The notes under the pieces: model-generated
Seen by the model: the letters and a program-made list of their open reading frames with translations, nothing else
Told to the model about the DNA's origin: nothing
Databases searched by the model: none
In this document: positions 31,559-42,819 of the stretch, in pieces
Layout of the letters: every line of letters begins with the position of its first letter
Numbering within the stretch: the first letter of the stretch is position 1
Position numbers and translations under genes: made by a program
DNA from: Tetradesmus obliquus
Lineage: Eukaryota; Chlorophyta; Chlorophyceae; Sphaeropleales; Scenedesmaceae
DNA: 64,000 nt
Reading direction: 5' to 3'
NCBI GenBank assembly: GCA_030272155.1
Contig: CP126206.1
Span: forward strand, 2,232,001 to 2,296,000

Positions 31559-32431
31559 GGCAGAGACAGGTTTAGCGGCAGCAGCAGCAGTAGCAGCAGC
31601 AGCAGGAGGAGAGTGCGCCAGCCTGCTGCTGACCAGCTCCACTACCAACGGCATGATCTGGCTGCAGCAGTACCTGAAGCAGAAAGCACGGGGCTGGATA
31701 CACAACACTTTGGGCAACATGCACAACTGCTCCACCCACCTTGCGCGGCACCGGCGTGCCCCACCAGCCCACCAGGAAGCCGTACGCTGCCTTCAAGACA
31801 AGGAGCCAGCTTGCCAAAAAAAAACATGAAAGCCCCTTGTGGGTGAAGTTCACCCACCTTGCGCGGCACTGGTGTGCCCCACCAGCCGACCAGGAATCCG
31901 TACGCCGCGCGCCGCTTGCGGGCAAAGGTGGACAGCGACTGCGGCCAGAAGTCAAAGACCTGCAGCAGGCACAGGCACAGGCAGTGTGGCAGAAGCAATG
32001 GCGGCGTCGAGTCAAAAGGCGTGCATGCCATCGTGCAATGCACGGCATGCCATGCCATTGCGCAAACGACTTCAGTACTTCTGCTGAGGCCGAAACAACA
32101 AGCAACAAAGCTTGTGAAAAGGCTGTCATGATGAGCAAATGCTGCAACACAGGGGGTAGGGCACACCAGCCTGAAGCGCACCTGCGTGTTGCCAAAGTGG
32201 TACACGGGCACGATGCCGCCATCCAGCCCCTCCTCCACCGCCACCCTCACAGCTGCTGCCAATGAGGTACACCCTTGCTTTCATACAACACACATAACGT
32301 GATACCACTCACCTGTGTGTTGCCAAAGTGGTACACGGGCACGATGCCTCCATCCAGCCCCGCCTCCACCGCCACCCTCACAAAGCCCTTGCGGTTGGCC
32401 AGCATGATGCGCTCTTTGTGCGGGTGCTGCA

Positions 32432-32488
<57 letters not shown>

Positions 32489-35400
32489 GGCAGTAGAATT
32501 GAGCTTGCAGTACCAGACAGCAGCAATGCACTTGCGGCCCTCCTGGCGGGGGTGCTGTTGTATGGTGCTGGCAGGCAGTGCAGGCAGTGCATGTGATCAG
32601 GAGGCATGACGTATGGCCAGCATGATGTGCTCCTTGTGAGGGTGCTGCAACAGCAGCAGCAGCAGCAGCAGCAGCAATAAAAATGATGTGCACCTTGCTG
32701 TTTTGTAGTGCAAGCAAAATCAGAAGCAGTATCTGGGATCAGCAGGCAGATCAAGTTGCTCAAGCAGCATGATGCAGTCAATTGCCAGCACTGCAGCAGC
32801 AGCGTCAGGGAGCACCCCGCACCCCTGCTCACCTGCATGTACATCTCTGCAATGCCGCCCACAACAACAGCCACACTGCCTTTGGCCAGCATCTTTTTGA
32901 AGTTGGCGCTAGTAGCAGGCACACAGCTGATCCACGTCAGGAAGCGGCAAACCCCTCCCCAGGCCTTCCAGGGTCAGCAGCGCAGCACAAAACACCAGAA
33001 ACACAACCCTGGACACACACAACAACACCTGCTCACCTGCATGTACATCTCCGCGATGCCGCCCACCACGACAGCCACGCTGCCCTTGGCCAGCATCTAA
33101 AGACAAGGGCTCACCGCAGCTGCGCTTGATGTTTAGCAATGCTCATGATGAGCAAGCAATGATAGCAAAAGCAACGCCTTGTCACCTGCATGTACATCTC
33201 CGCGATGCCGCCCACCACGACAGCCACACTGCCTCTGCCCAGCATCCGCTTGAAGTTGGCACTGGTAGCGGGCACGCAGCCGATCCATGTCAGGAAGTGG
33301 CGCCACAGCGGCACGCCAAACACGCTGCTGGCGGCCAGGGAGTAGACCTTCCAGTGCGGCCAGATGGCCTGGCAGTTGGTGCCTGCGATTGCAGCAACAT
33401 TAATTTTTTTCAGTAGTCTTGCCAAACACAAAACACGCTGCTGGCGGCCAGGCTGTAGACCTTCCAGTGCGGCCAGATGGCCTGGCAGTTGGCGCCTGCG
33501 GATACATAAACACGAAGGCAATAGTAATCTTTTCAAACACCAAACACGCTGCTGGCAGCCAGGCTGTATACCTTCCAGTGTGGCCAAATGGCCTGGCAGT
33601 TGGCGCCTGCGCACAAAAAAAAACATGACTTGAATCAGTAGTCTTGGCAGACACCAAAAACGCTGCTGGCGGCAGCCAGGCAGTACACCTTCCAGTGCGG
33701 CCAGGTTGCCTGGCAGCTGGCGCCTGTTATGAAATGACACCAAGGCATTAGCAAGCTTGCCATACACCAAACACGCTGCTGATGGCCAGGAAATACACCT
33801 TCCAGTGTGGCCAGATGGCCTGGCAGTTGGTGCCGGTGGGTGCGTCATCATGTTGCGTGATTGTGCAAGGCAGATCACGATCAAGCGCATCTTTACAGAC
33901 GGCAGGGAGCTGCACACAGAGAGAAGAACATGTGGTGGAACAGCAGCAACAGCATCAGCTCACATCAATTTGTGTGTTACACGACGGGAACACAGCCCGA
34001 ATTCGAGCCAATGACATCACAACGCAGCTGGCCGCTGGCCCACCTGCCAGTATCTCGCTGAGGGGGAAAACTCCATGCGGCACCTCCACAAAGATGTACC
34101 TGCACCAGCAACCACCACTTACAGTGAGTGTAATGTGGGCTGACTTCACATGTGCAGCGCTTCAATGCCAGTAAACACGCATACACGCATGCATATGCCT
34201 TGCAGGAACAGTGTTGCGCTGCACTGTCAACCCTCAGCAGCAGCAGCAGCAGCAGCAGGCCGCACCTCTTGCCCAGCTCTAGCTCAGCCTCGTTCAGGTA
34301 GGAGAAGGAAAAGTACTCCCGCCACGTCTTGAACACCTGCAGTCAACCAAAGAACAGCAGACCAGGTAAAACACTGCCTAAAACACAGAGTTCGACTCAG
34401 AGCTGAGATGCGAGCACCTCACAGTGCGGCAGAGTGAAACGAAGTGTGTGGTCTTGCTTTCCTGCAAGAGCTGCCGCAAGCCCTGCAAACTCTGCTGCGC
34501 TTGCTGCTAAGGTTATGTTTTGCTGCCCGCGCCAGACCTGTCGACATGCCGCTGCCTCATGCCATGTTGGTTGGCTGCCGCATAACCCCACGCCCCATGC
34601 TGCCTCATGATGCAGCTGCTGTTCATCGCAATATGTCAAACTGCTCACCCAGCTGCTGCAGAAGGCGCTCCACAGCACCGGCTTTGCAGGAAGCCACGTG
34701 GTGGCCCATATGGCCAGCAGCAGGTACAGGCAGCTCCTGCTAAAGAAGCTGCCCAGCATGAGCCCCAGCAGGATGTGCATCCAGCCTGTGTAGATGGTGA
34801 GGGTGGTGACTGCCACTAGCCAGGAGATGAACGACTGCTTGTGATCCTTGCTGAGGCCATCTGAGTAGACCCTGCAGGATAAAGTTGCAGAAAATGCAGG
34901 ACATTAAACATTCAAAGAAGGCGATTGCAGCAGTATATGGTGAGGGTGGTGACTGCCACTAGCCAGGAGATGAAGGACTGCTTGTGCTCCTTGCTGAGAC
35001 CATCTGAGTAGACCCTGCAGGAAGCAAACGAATCAAAGTGCAGGACATTGAACATACAAAGGCGCTTGCAGCAGTATATGGTGAGGGTGGTGACTGCCAC
35101 TAGCCAGGAGATGAACGACTGCTTGTGCTCCTTGCTGAGGCCATCTGAGTAGACCCTGCAAGACACCGTTGAAGGGGATGCAGGACATTAGGCTTACAAA
35201 GAAGGCAATTGCAGCAGTTCATTGTGAGGGTGGTGACTGCCACTAGCCAGGAGATGAAGGACTGCTGGTGCTCCTTGCTGAGGCCATCTGAGTAGACCCT
35301 GCACTGAAACGATTGAAAAACATGCTGGGTACGAAGGAAGTACTTGCAGGAATGGGGGAACACAAGAGGGGTACATGCATCCCATGCGTGTGGCCACGCT

Positions 35401-35719
35401 ACCAGCTGGTAGCAGGCTGCAGCCTGCTTGCCTGCCACTTGCAGCAGACCTGGCCATACTGGCGCATTACACGGAGCAGGTGATACGACAGGGTCTGCTG
35501 CTCGACAAGATGCTTCAAAAGATGCTTGCGTATACTTTTGACTGCACAAACGGCTGCAGAGGGGCGGGCGTTCAAGCGTAAAGTGCTTTCTACACGTGTG
35601 CTGCTGCATGAAAAGCAGCAAACTGCTGAAGGTGCCCAGCAGGGCCTCACACGCACGTACCTGGTGTTGACGAACAATTCAGCTACTTTGCCGGCTTTAG
35701 AAGCCTTCTCAGCTTCCAT
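31289..35719 (-). CDS. DGAT2: Type 2 diacylglycerol acyltransferase (DGAT2), 8 exons
   Basis: Final acylation step of triacylglycerol synthesis at ER and lipid droplet. Exons 35661-35719, 34649-34871, 34266-34336, 34044-34099, 33186-33382, 32313-32426, 31858-31959 and 31289-31657 encode 396 residues. Signatures: paired N-terminal membrane helices (GWMHILLGLMLGSFF and the following hydrophobic stretch), YIFVEVPHGVFPLSEI (family H/E-PHG active-site block), WIGCVPATSANFKRML, GSVAVVVGGIAEMY, RKGFVRVAVEAGLDGGIVPV then YHFGNTQ, WWGTPVPRK and GRPIPVPK. The residue before PHG is Val (EVPHG), where HPHG or EPHG is usual. Exon 8 carries a roughly 45-residue Ala-rich insertion encoded by CTG-type triplets. 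The exon 8 acceptor was chosen by phase (CCAG then ATCATG), the only nearby AG that keeps the frame. An in-frame ATG 51 nt upstream would add 17 residues. Confidence 0.93.
31735..32260 (-). repeat. Copies of DGAT2 exon 7 tail and exon 6 tail
   Basis: At about 31735-31795 is a copy of the exon 7 tail (YGFLVGWWGTPVPRK) with donor, 117 bp downstream of the genuine donor at 31857/31858. At about 32165-32255 is a copy of the exon 6 tail (EAGLDGGIVPVYHFGNTQ) with donor, downstream of the genuine 32312/32313. Both preserve GTG donors. Confidence 0.92.
32427..32700 (-). repeat. (CTG)n acceptor tracts and copy of DGAT2 exon 6 head
   Basis: The genuine exon 6 acceptor at 32426/32427 is immediately preceded in the transcript by about 18 CTG triplets (32434-32488). 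A copy of the exon head (HPHKEHIMLA) at about 32612-32646 has its own (CTG)n tract at 32648-32677. The triplet tract has thus been duplicated together with the junction. Confidence 0.93.
32830..33110 (-). repeat. Two copies of DGAT2 exon 5 tail plus donor
   Basis: The genuine donor is at 33185/33186. Copies of the tail (ANFKxMLxxGSVAVVVGGIAEMYMQ) with GTGAGC donors lie at about 33037-33097 and 32831-32935. The nearer copy ends in a stop soon after the duplicated exon stretch; the farther copy covers about 100 nt of exon. Confidence 0.93.
33383..33840 (-). repeat. Four copies of DGAT2 exon 5 head plus acceptor
   Basis: Copies of CGCAG acceptor plus the GxNCQAIWPHWKVYSLAASSVF segment lie at about 33428-33500, 33540-33610, 33660-33730 and 33765-33838, a period of about 110 bp. 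Variants such as NCQAIWPHWKVYFLAISSVF and a CAG-expanded AA(A)S are seen. They occupy the proximal part of intron 4. Confidence 0.95.
33968..33992 (+). repeat. Dispersed 25-bp repeat (second copy)
   Basis: Exact reverse complement of 12969-12993, within DGAT2 intron 4 close to exon 4. Probably a fragment of the same transposable element family. Confidence 0.6.
34872..35310 (-). repeat. Three copies of DGAT2 exon 2 head plus acceptor
   Basis: The genuine acceptor is at 34871/34872. Copies with TGCAG or CAG acceptors and the first about 75 nt of exon (VYSDGLSKEHKQSFISWLVA then VTTLTIY) begin near 35018, 35158 and 35302, a period of about 140 bp. All three read EH where the genuine exon reads DH, so the copies are closer to each other than to the exon. 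Confidence 0.95.
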
Positions 35720-37195
35720 GGTGTGAAGTGCGAGACAGCCTGCCTGCCTGCTGCTCCGGAACTCCCGCACTCAAAGCCTTGGGGCCTAGATGATGCGTGA
35801 ATAGCCTGGAAACTGAATGGATATGCGCCGTGTCAGCAAATGCACGCCTTCTATGGCAATACGCCGCACATGTTGTCACGCTACGCCTTTAGTAATCTCG
35901 GCGTCAGCCAACGGTTGCAACAACACTGTCAGGCCCGCGCATTTCTACTGTCTGTGGCAGCGCAGAGCACATATGTGACGAAGAAAACAGGAACTTTGAT
36001 GCAGCTGTTGGTTGCGCTGGCTTCACACAGTGAGCAGCCTGGTTGTCAGCCACCACCGTGCTGTGAGAAGGACTATCACCCACAGTGTGCAGCGTGCATG
36101 CACGGCATACTCGCACTGAGATACAACTCAGCCAGTTTCAACGCTGCTCGTCCTGATGGCATGCTTAGCACTGCATCATACTCATGATCAGCTGACCCAC
36201 CTCATCACCAGCTGCCAAACATTGGGACAAGGGCTCAAAGTTGAAGAGTGATCAGCAGTGTTACACAAACCTTGCCAAGGCGATGCCGTTGAAATCAATT
36301 CACTTGCAGGCAAATGCGCGAAAGCAACACCAGTTCATGCCTGGCATTTGACAGCCGACAACAGCCCGTGACTGCCCTGTCCTGCATCTGCAAACAGGCT
36401 CTGCCCGTGTGCTGGGCAGCAGCAGCACAGCTTGCGTGCTGCGAGACTGACAAAAATGCAGCGCTTAAAGTCTGACGAGATACACGCACGTAAATCAACA
36501 AGTTCACGTACATGCAAGCATTGTTAGGCTTGCTGCAACCAACAAGGGCAAACATGCACACAGCATGCTGCAAGCCGTGCATTGGAACCAGCGCCTGACA
36601 GAGCGTTGTCTCCAAGAGGCGCACCAATGCAGGAGCATGCAGCAACCACACCCGCTGGAAAATGCAGCTGCAGCGCAGCAGCAAAACAAAGCGCCACGTA
36701 CTGGCAAGTACCAGCAGATACAGCGCGCGTGCACGCGCGCTGCAGGATATAACCTACTGCTGTGGGACAGGGCGCAAGCATTGATCCTGCAAGCACCACA
36801 CCAACACAACTGACTGCAGACATCATCTGCATCGCCTGCACACCTTCTGGCAGGCAGCCCCGAATCCTGCACAGCACAAGGAGCTGTCACGAGGCGTGAA
36901 CCCCTCCCTGCAACCTTTCCTGGCCAGCACTACAGCACCTTCCTGCAACCCTGAGAGATGCATCAGCAACAGAAGCAGCAGCACATCAGCTTGCTGTTGT
37001 GCCAAGTACCTGACCACAGGCAGGAGCTGTGTGCTGCACAGCACCATTACCAGTGCCGACAAAAACTCTTGGAGCTCCACACCCTATACAACACCAGCAA
37101 CCTCAAACATCACCTCCTGTCATTGACTACACCAGCAGCTGCTGTTGCTGTCCAGCAGCAGCAGCAGCAGCAGCATCTGAAAGTCCGCATCCGCA
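35720..37195. other. Intergenic region, no gene recognised; 22-bp palindrome
   Basis: Lies between the DGAT2 start and the SmF stop. A perfect 22-bp palindrome (cagcgcgcgtg and its complement) is at 36721-36742. Cys-rich open frames on the minus strand at 36504-36890 have no recognisable family and their composition follows the local GCA/TGC triplets, so I do not call them genes. Confidence 0.5.
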
Positions 37196-37331
37196 TCAGC
37201 TGTCCTCCATATCCTCTGGCGCCCCCCGTAGGTATAGCACGTTGTTGCAGCGGATGAGCACCTCACCCAGCATGCCTGTTGACTGGCCATCAACAAACTC
37301 TTCCGTGTTGGCCAACTGCAGCAGTAGCAGT

Positions 37332-37389
<58 letters not shown>

Positions 37390-37473
37390 AGAGTGTGGTG
37401 AGATGAGCACTTCGCCCAGCATGCCTGTTGACTGGCCGCAACAAACTCCTCCGTGTTGGCCAACTGCAGCAGT

Positions 37474-37529
<56 letters not shown>

Positions 37530-37602
37530 CGTGGTAAGATGAGCACCTCACCCAGCATGCCTGTTGAGTGCCCGTTAACAAACTCCTCCGTGTTGGCCAA
37601 CT

Positions 37603-37639
<37 letters not shown>

Positions 37640-37720
37640 TGTGGTAAGATGAGCACCTCGCCCAGCATGCCTGTTGACTGGCCGTCAACAAACTCTTCCG
37701 TGTTGGCCAACTGCAGCAGT

Positions 37721-37754
<34 letters not shown>

Positions 37755-39568
37755 TCATATGCATCACAATGGCATGGCGTCTGTGCCAACTGCGGCGCGG
37801 CACGCCCACTGCAGCAGTACCCCGCACTAGGCGGCCTTGCACCCACCATGGGCGCAGGACCTTGCTTCTCACCCAATTACTGCTCCGTTCGGCCTCAAAA
37901 CAAACTTCACCCACCTGCAGGTTCATGTACGCATCCACTGACACCAGGCATCCCTTGTACTCAATCAAACACAGCAACATCGAAGGCATGCACACCACCC
38001 ACCTGCAGGTTCATGTATGCGTCCACTGACACCAGGTATCCCTTGCACTCCATGCCCCACCTTGACCATACAGCAAAGCAGCAAGCAAAGCAGCAAGCAG
38101 CCATGCAGAACGCCGCCCGCGTGCACACCACCCACCTGCAGGTTCATGTACGCGTCCACTGACACCAGGTATCCCTTGCACTCCAAGAGATCCACACATT
38201 GTTTGCGACCAAACAATATTCCGGCTCTGTTCCAACGCAAAAAAAGCCCACCGGCAGGACCATTTATGCACGTCCACTGACACCACGTGTTTCTTGTATT
38301 CCAAGAAATCCACACATTGTTTGCGACCAAACCACATTCCGGATCTGTTCAACCGCAAAAAAGCCCACCTGCAGGTTCATGTATGCGTCCACCGACACCA
38401 GATATCCTTTGTACTCCATGCCCCACTTGAGCTTCACAATGACCGTCTTGCCTGTCAGCTCATTCAAAAAGGGCTTGGGGTTCACCGGCACAGCCTGCAG
38501 CAGGGTTCAAGGCGGAGCATGGGTTTTAGTGTGTGAGCCTCACAATGACAGTCTTGCCTGTCAGCTCGTTCAAAAAGGGCTTGGGGTTCACCGGCACAGC
38601 CTGCAGCAGGGTTCGACGGGGAGCATGGGTTTTAGTGTGTGAGCATCACAATGACCGTCTTGCCTGTCAGCGCATTCAAGAATGGCTTGGGGTTCACCGG
38701 CACAGCCTGCAGCAAAACATGACATCGAAATGGTCAAATGCTGTTCGTGCAGGCAGGGGTTCGGGTTCCCTGGAATAGCCTGCAGCAGGGTTCCAAGGCG
38801 CAACAAGGGTGTTGGTGTGCGTGTGAGTTTACAGGTGCGATGATCAATGCAGAGAGGGGAGCACAGCGGACGAGAGGGAGGCGACGTTGTGCAGGATCGC
38901 AACGCAAGATACTGCTGTTGAAGGGGTATTGCGTGCTGGGGGCTGACCTGGGTGCTGCTGCAGCTGCTATGCTTGGCCACTGGTTGGTGTGTGCTGCTGC
39001 GAGCTGTGGTGCAAGAGTGCTGTGCAACAAATGTTGCTGTGGCAGGAGGGGCTGCTGCTGCTTCTGCTGTTGCTGCTGCTTCTGCATGCTGTCGCCTGCA
39101 CGCAGCTTTGCTAGCCCTCAAAACAGCTGTTGCTGCTGCTGCTGCTGCTGCTTTGCGACTAGGTGTGCACTGAGGGACTCCTCAGGATACTGCGGGGTCA
39201 AATTTTGCATAGATGAACACACCCAAGCAGAATCTGTCCCGTCTACCTGCTGCCAGCTATGTATCACAGGTACAGATGAGCAGAATGGGCTGTTGTACGC
39301 TGTTGCGGGCTGCAATGCTTGTGCAGCTTCGGCAGATGCCACCTAATCCTCCTCAAATTAGTATCATGGTACCAAATCACATCATGCAGGTCACGCATCT
39401 ACAGATCAGAGCAACGGGCATGGGCAGTCCCTTCAGTGCTGCTGTTGCTGCGGTAGCTGTACTGTGGTGCACCAACAGGGTGCTCAAGGACTAGGATACT
39501 CAGTGTTTAGCAGGCAACATTAGAGTGCTCCTTGCTTAAGCAAACTTGCAGAAACTCACCGCAGCCAT
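37196..39568 (-). CDS. SNRPF: Spliceosomal core protein SmF, 3 exons
   Basis: Component of the heptameric Sm ring on U1, U2, U4 and U5 snRNAs. Exons 39560-39568 (only ATG GCT GCG), 38369-38494 and 37196-37315 encode 84 residues, the normal size. After MAA comes [15 protein letters not shown], then the Sm1 motif [20 protein letters not shown] and YMNLQ, and the Sm2 motif [13 protein letters not shown], ending APEDMEDS. The 9-nt first exon was chosen because the ATG is followed by a GTGAGT donor in phase 0. The coding region is 255 nt in a 2.4-kb gene, and both introns are full of copies of exon edges and triplet tracts. Distinguished from LSm6 by the [10 protein letters not shown] and [10 protein letters not shown] forms. 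Confidence 0.95.
37316..37765 (-). repeat. Three copies of SmF exon 3 head, each with its own (CTG)n tract
   Basis: The genuine acceptor is at 37315/37316, preceded in the transcript by about 20 CTG triplets. Copies encoding [21 protein letters not shown] begin near 37465, 37603 and 37716, each preceded by its own (CTG)n run (37470-37520, 37605-37635, 37722-37752). The spacing of 110-150 bp varies mainly with triplet number. Confidence 0.96.
37905..38368 (-). repeat. Four copies of SmF exon 2 tail plus donor
   Basis: The genuine donor is at 38368/38369. Copies of about [16 protein letters not shown] plus GTGGG(C/T) donor lie near 38245-38310 (most diverged), 38135-38185, 37998-38052 and 37912-37965. 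Several also share an upstream intron block with the word atccacacattgtttgcgac, so exon and intron parts were duplicated as one unit. Confidence 0.94.
38495..38800 (-). repeat. Three copies of SmF exon 2 head plus acceptor
   Basis: Copies of CTGCAG plus [20 protein letters not shown] have junctions near 38603, 38707 and, shortened, 38780; the genuine junction is 38494/38495. The period is about 105 bp. The first copy is almost identical to the exon over about 60 nt. Confidence 0.95.
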
Positions 39569-42332
39569 TGCGCTAGCTGCTGCCGAAGACTGCTGCTGCT
39601 GCTGCGGTGCTGCTCAGCCCACTCCCGCAGGTTTTGGTGCTCTCCGCTGATCCAGATGTGACTTATAGGGATCTCAATAGAGTAATAAATAGATCAGTAA
39701 GCAGCGAATGCGAACAGCGGTGTGCAGGAAGGGTTGGAGTAAGCGGACGCGCTGTGTTTTCGTAGGAGTGAGCCCTTTGATCTGATGATACTTCATACAA
39801 ACGCAGCTGATGTTCAGTCTGTGTCCTGCGCACACCTCGTATCTGGCGTCCTACGAATGTCATGTCACTATTTGGTTTCAGCAGCAGCAGCAGACCTAGT
39901 CCGCCAGACCAGCCAAGTGTGCATGCAGATGTCTGGCTGGCACTCATGTTTGCATGTAACATCTTCATCTTGACTTTGCCCTGACACACGAAGCAGGCGT
40001 GGCAGCAGTATCAAGCCTTGCTGCACTCTGCTGCTGTCGCAGTCGCTGCATGCAGAGCGCTGTGCCAGCTAGAAACCACCCGTTGCTAAAATACTCTGCG
40101 CTTTGGCCTGTGGCTGTAGGTTGATTTTACATGCCGGGTACCCAAGTTCGAACGTGGCACCAGCTGCTGGAGCCAGTGGGCCCCGCGGCACCCTTACATC
40201 AGTGGCCATGGCAGTAGCTGCATGCACTGCTGCTGTGCCTGCTGGACATACGTGTGTCAGGGTGTATGGATTGTGTGTAAACGCTGCTTGCTGATCACTC
40301 CTTGCAGTTCTGCCTGTCTAATTCTTGCATGTGCCACATGCCGCGGCAGGGGCCCTGCCACTGCTGCTGCGATCTGCTGATTGGCTGTTTGCGATGTCGT
40401 TTCGTTACAGCTGTTGTAACTGCTGCAGCAGACAGCTGTCTGATGTGAGTGTTGTCGCTCAAGTTGGCAGTGGCAACATCACACCCTGATCATCAGGATG
40501 CCTCAGGCAGTGCCACAATTTGGTTACACAAGTGACCTCACCCGTTTGGGGAGCCAATGACAGGCTGATTGGGCAGAGAAACAGACCTCACAGCATGCCA
40601 CATGCCGCCGGAGTTGCGGCAACCCACTGGCAGTGACTGCAATGCCTCATGAGGCACTGATCAGTGAGGCAGCTGCTGACAACACGGGTGTGCATGCGCA
40701 GCTGCACAGCCGGTGCTGAGGTATCGTCCAAAGCTGATGAGGGGCTGCTAGTTTGCACTGGAATCTTGCTGGGTGAAGCAGAGCACATCGTACGTATGTT
40801 TGTATGGGTGTAAATCCAGCCCGGCTGACTTGGCAAGTCGGACCTGTTCAACACACCATCAGCACACCATCACCTCACCACCACCATGCTGCGCTTGCCC
40901 CACATGTAAGCAGCTCATACTCTCCAAATAAACAGAATATAAGAAAATAGTAGCACGATTGCCCAGTGCATGCAGAGGTGCAACTCAATTCCGGCTGATG
41001 CACTGCGTTTATTGCATGAAAGGCTCGGCATTGGTGAAAATCATACGAAATTCCTTCAAAAAAAATTCCCGGCCCTTACAGCAGCAGAAATGAGCACTTG
41101 TTGCAAAAAGAGCAGGGACAACCGGGACATGTTGTCCCTGCACCCAGCTGACCTGCTGCAGCAGTGACGCTGCCAGAAGCAACAGGCCGTGAGAGGATCA
41201 TCGCGCAACCAAAGTATTGAATCACTTCTCTGATACCTATGCCCCTTCAGTTATATCTGTCATCTTGGATTGATGACAAGGTATGGCTTACAAGAAGACT
41301 ATTGTTAAAATCTTGGATTGATGTCCAGACATTATGGTCATTCGGTTACTGTTAGCCATTCTTGCATTAGTTACAGTGCTTTCAGGGGTACATAGCAGTT
41401 GCATGTACAACTGATGGCGTTAAACATGAGTTGAGTTGGTTAAGATTTCTGTGACTGCATGACTTACTGAGTGAGGCAAGAGCTGATTTGGACTTGAATG
41501 AAACCATGCTGAGATGGGGTTGGTCATGTCAAAGCGGTCACAACCTCATGGTCGGGTTGTGCCTTGTTCACAAATTGGAATTTGGTTCGGTACCAAACGC
41601 TTCTCAAGTGACATGCCAGCTCGATCAAGGCTCAGAACCATAACACACTATTCCACGCAGCACAAAATGCATATGTATGCACCGCGGAGCACGTATGCCA
41701 GCCCCTGCATATATGCATATATATGTAAACAAGCTTTGATACCCCTAAGGTCTTACGACTTCTTGAAATTAAAACTTAGTTGACAGAGAAGTTCTAGAAG
41801 CTGCTCACACGGGTTCATAATTGCTCATCGTTTTGTTGTGTTGAACCAAAAAATTGACACGCACATGCGCATGGTATGCGGCAACAGCCAGCATGGATAG
41901 CCTCGCAAGTTCAAGATGCAACTGCATACGATGGCAGTTATGCATTTGATGCTACAGTTCTGCATATGTTTCGGGTTCAAGGCCGCTATCAAATAATTCC
42001 ATACAAAAAAATGCGAATCAATTGCGACTCAATGCACTGGGGCCTAGGCAAATCATGCAAAGCTTCTAGGGCCTAAATCCTACAACCTTAGACACCTGTG
42101 ATCAACTCCCTGACAATTTATAGTTGCTCAACTATCATTACAGCCACACAAACAAGGCCATGATGTTTGACTCCAGTGGCGAGTTGTGGGGTGAAGGCTG
42201 GTCCTCCGGCAAATGATTTAACCTGTGTGAGAGCAGGCACGCGCCCTGCCTGCAAAAGCACAAACGCTTCTGCCGCCGTAGCGTGGCCAGCCAGCATTGG
42301 AAGAGGTGTAGCCACCCCTGTGACAGCAGCAA

Positions 42333-42363
<31 letters not shown>

Positions 42364-42819
42364 TCAGGTCTTGAGACTGTTCTTCCATGCTGACTGCAGG
42401 TGCTTTTGTGTGATGGACACTGTGTGTACCGACAAAGTACATAGTAGGCGTAACTGCAACACATGAGCTGCAACGTGATTGCTGAACATGAGCAGCTATC
42501 TGCATGTCTGCGCCCGGAAGCCGTCATCAACTAGAACACCAACTGGAAGATCAACTAGAACATAGCACCTGAGTCCTGAACATTGAGCTCGTGAGCTGGA
42601 TTGTAGAATACTCATACTTCAAAAAGGAACTCTGGCCTCAACAACTGGAGCTGCCGGGCCTGTAGCCTCCCCAGTGCCTGCTGTTGCGCGGGTAGATCCA
42701 AAGCATTTGGCACTTATGACGACATGCTGCCGGCCCACACAACTGAACCCTAAACCCTGGACTCATCAACACGACCAGCCATGATTTAATACCCTTAACC
42801 TCAAACTGAAACCTTGGAC
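39569..42819. other. Gene-poor intergenic region; hairpin at 41112-41141
   Basis: No gene is supported across 3.25 kb between the SmF start and the end of the basic protein gene. Features seen: an inverted repeat with 11-bp arms gcagggacaac (41112-41122 and 41131-41141), matched by a similar hairpin at 58379; and, at 42640-42730, a copy of the basic-protein terminal exon beyond its stop (RHWGGYRPGSSSC). A minus-strand TGTAA at 42138-42142 is a possible poly(A) signal. Confidence 0.55.

Noticed and set aside
36504..36890. Cys-rich minus-strand open frames between DGAT2 and SmF
   Set aside because: The cysteines come from TGC triplets complementary to local GCA repeats. No signal peptide or regular Cys spacing.
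37120..37998. Long minus-strand open frame rich in Leu and Cys
   Set aside because: It reads through (CTG)n tracts and SmF exon copies in the wrong frame. The genuine SmF exon 3 ends at 37196 in another frame.
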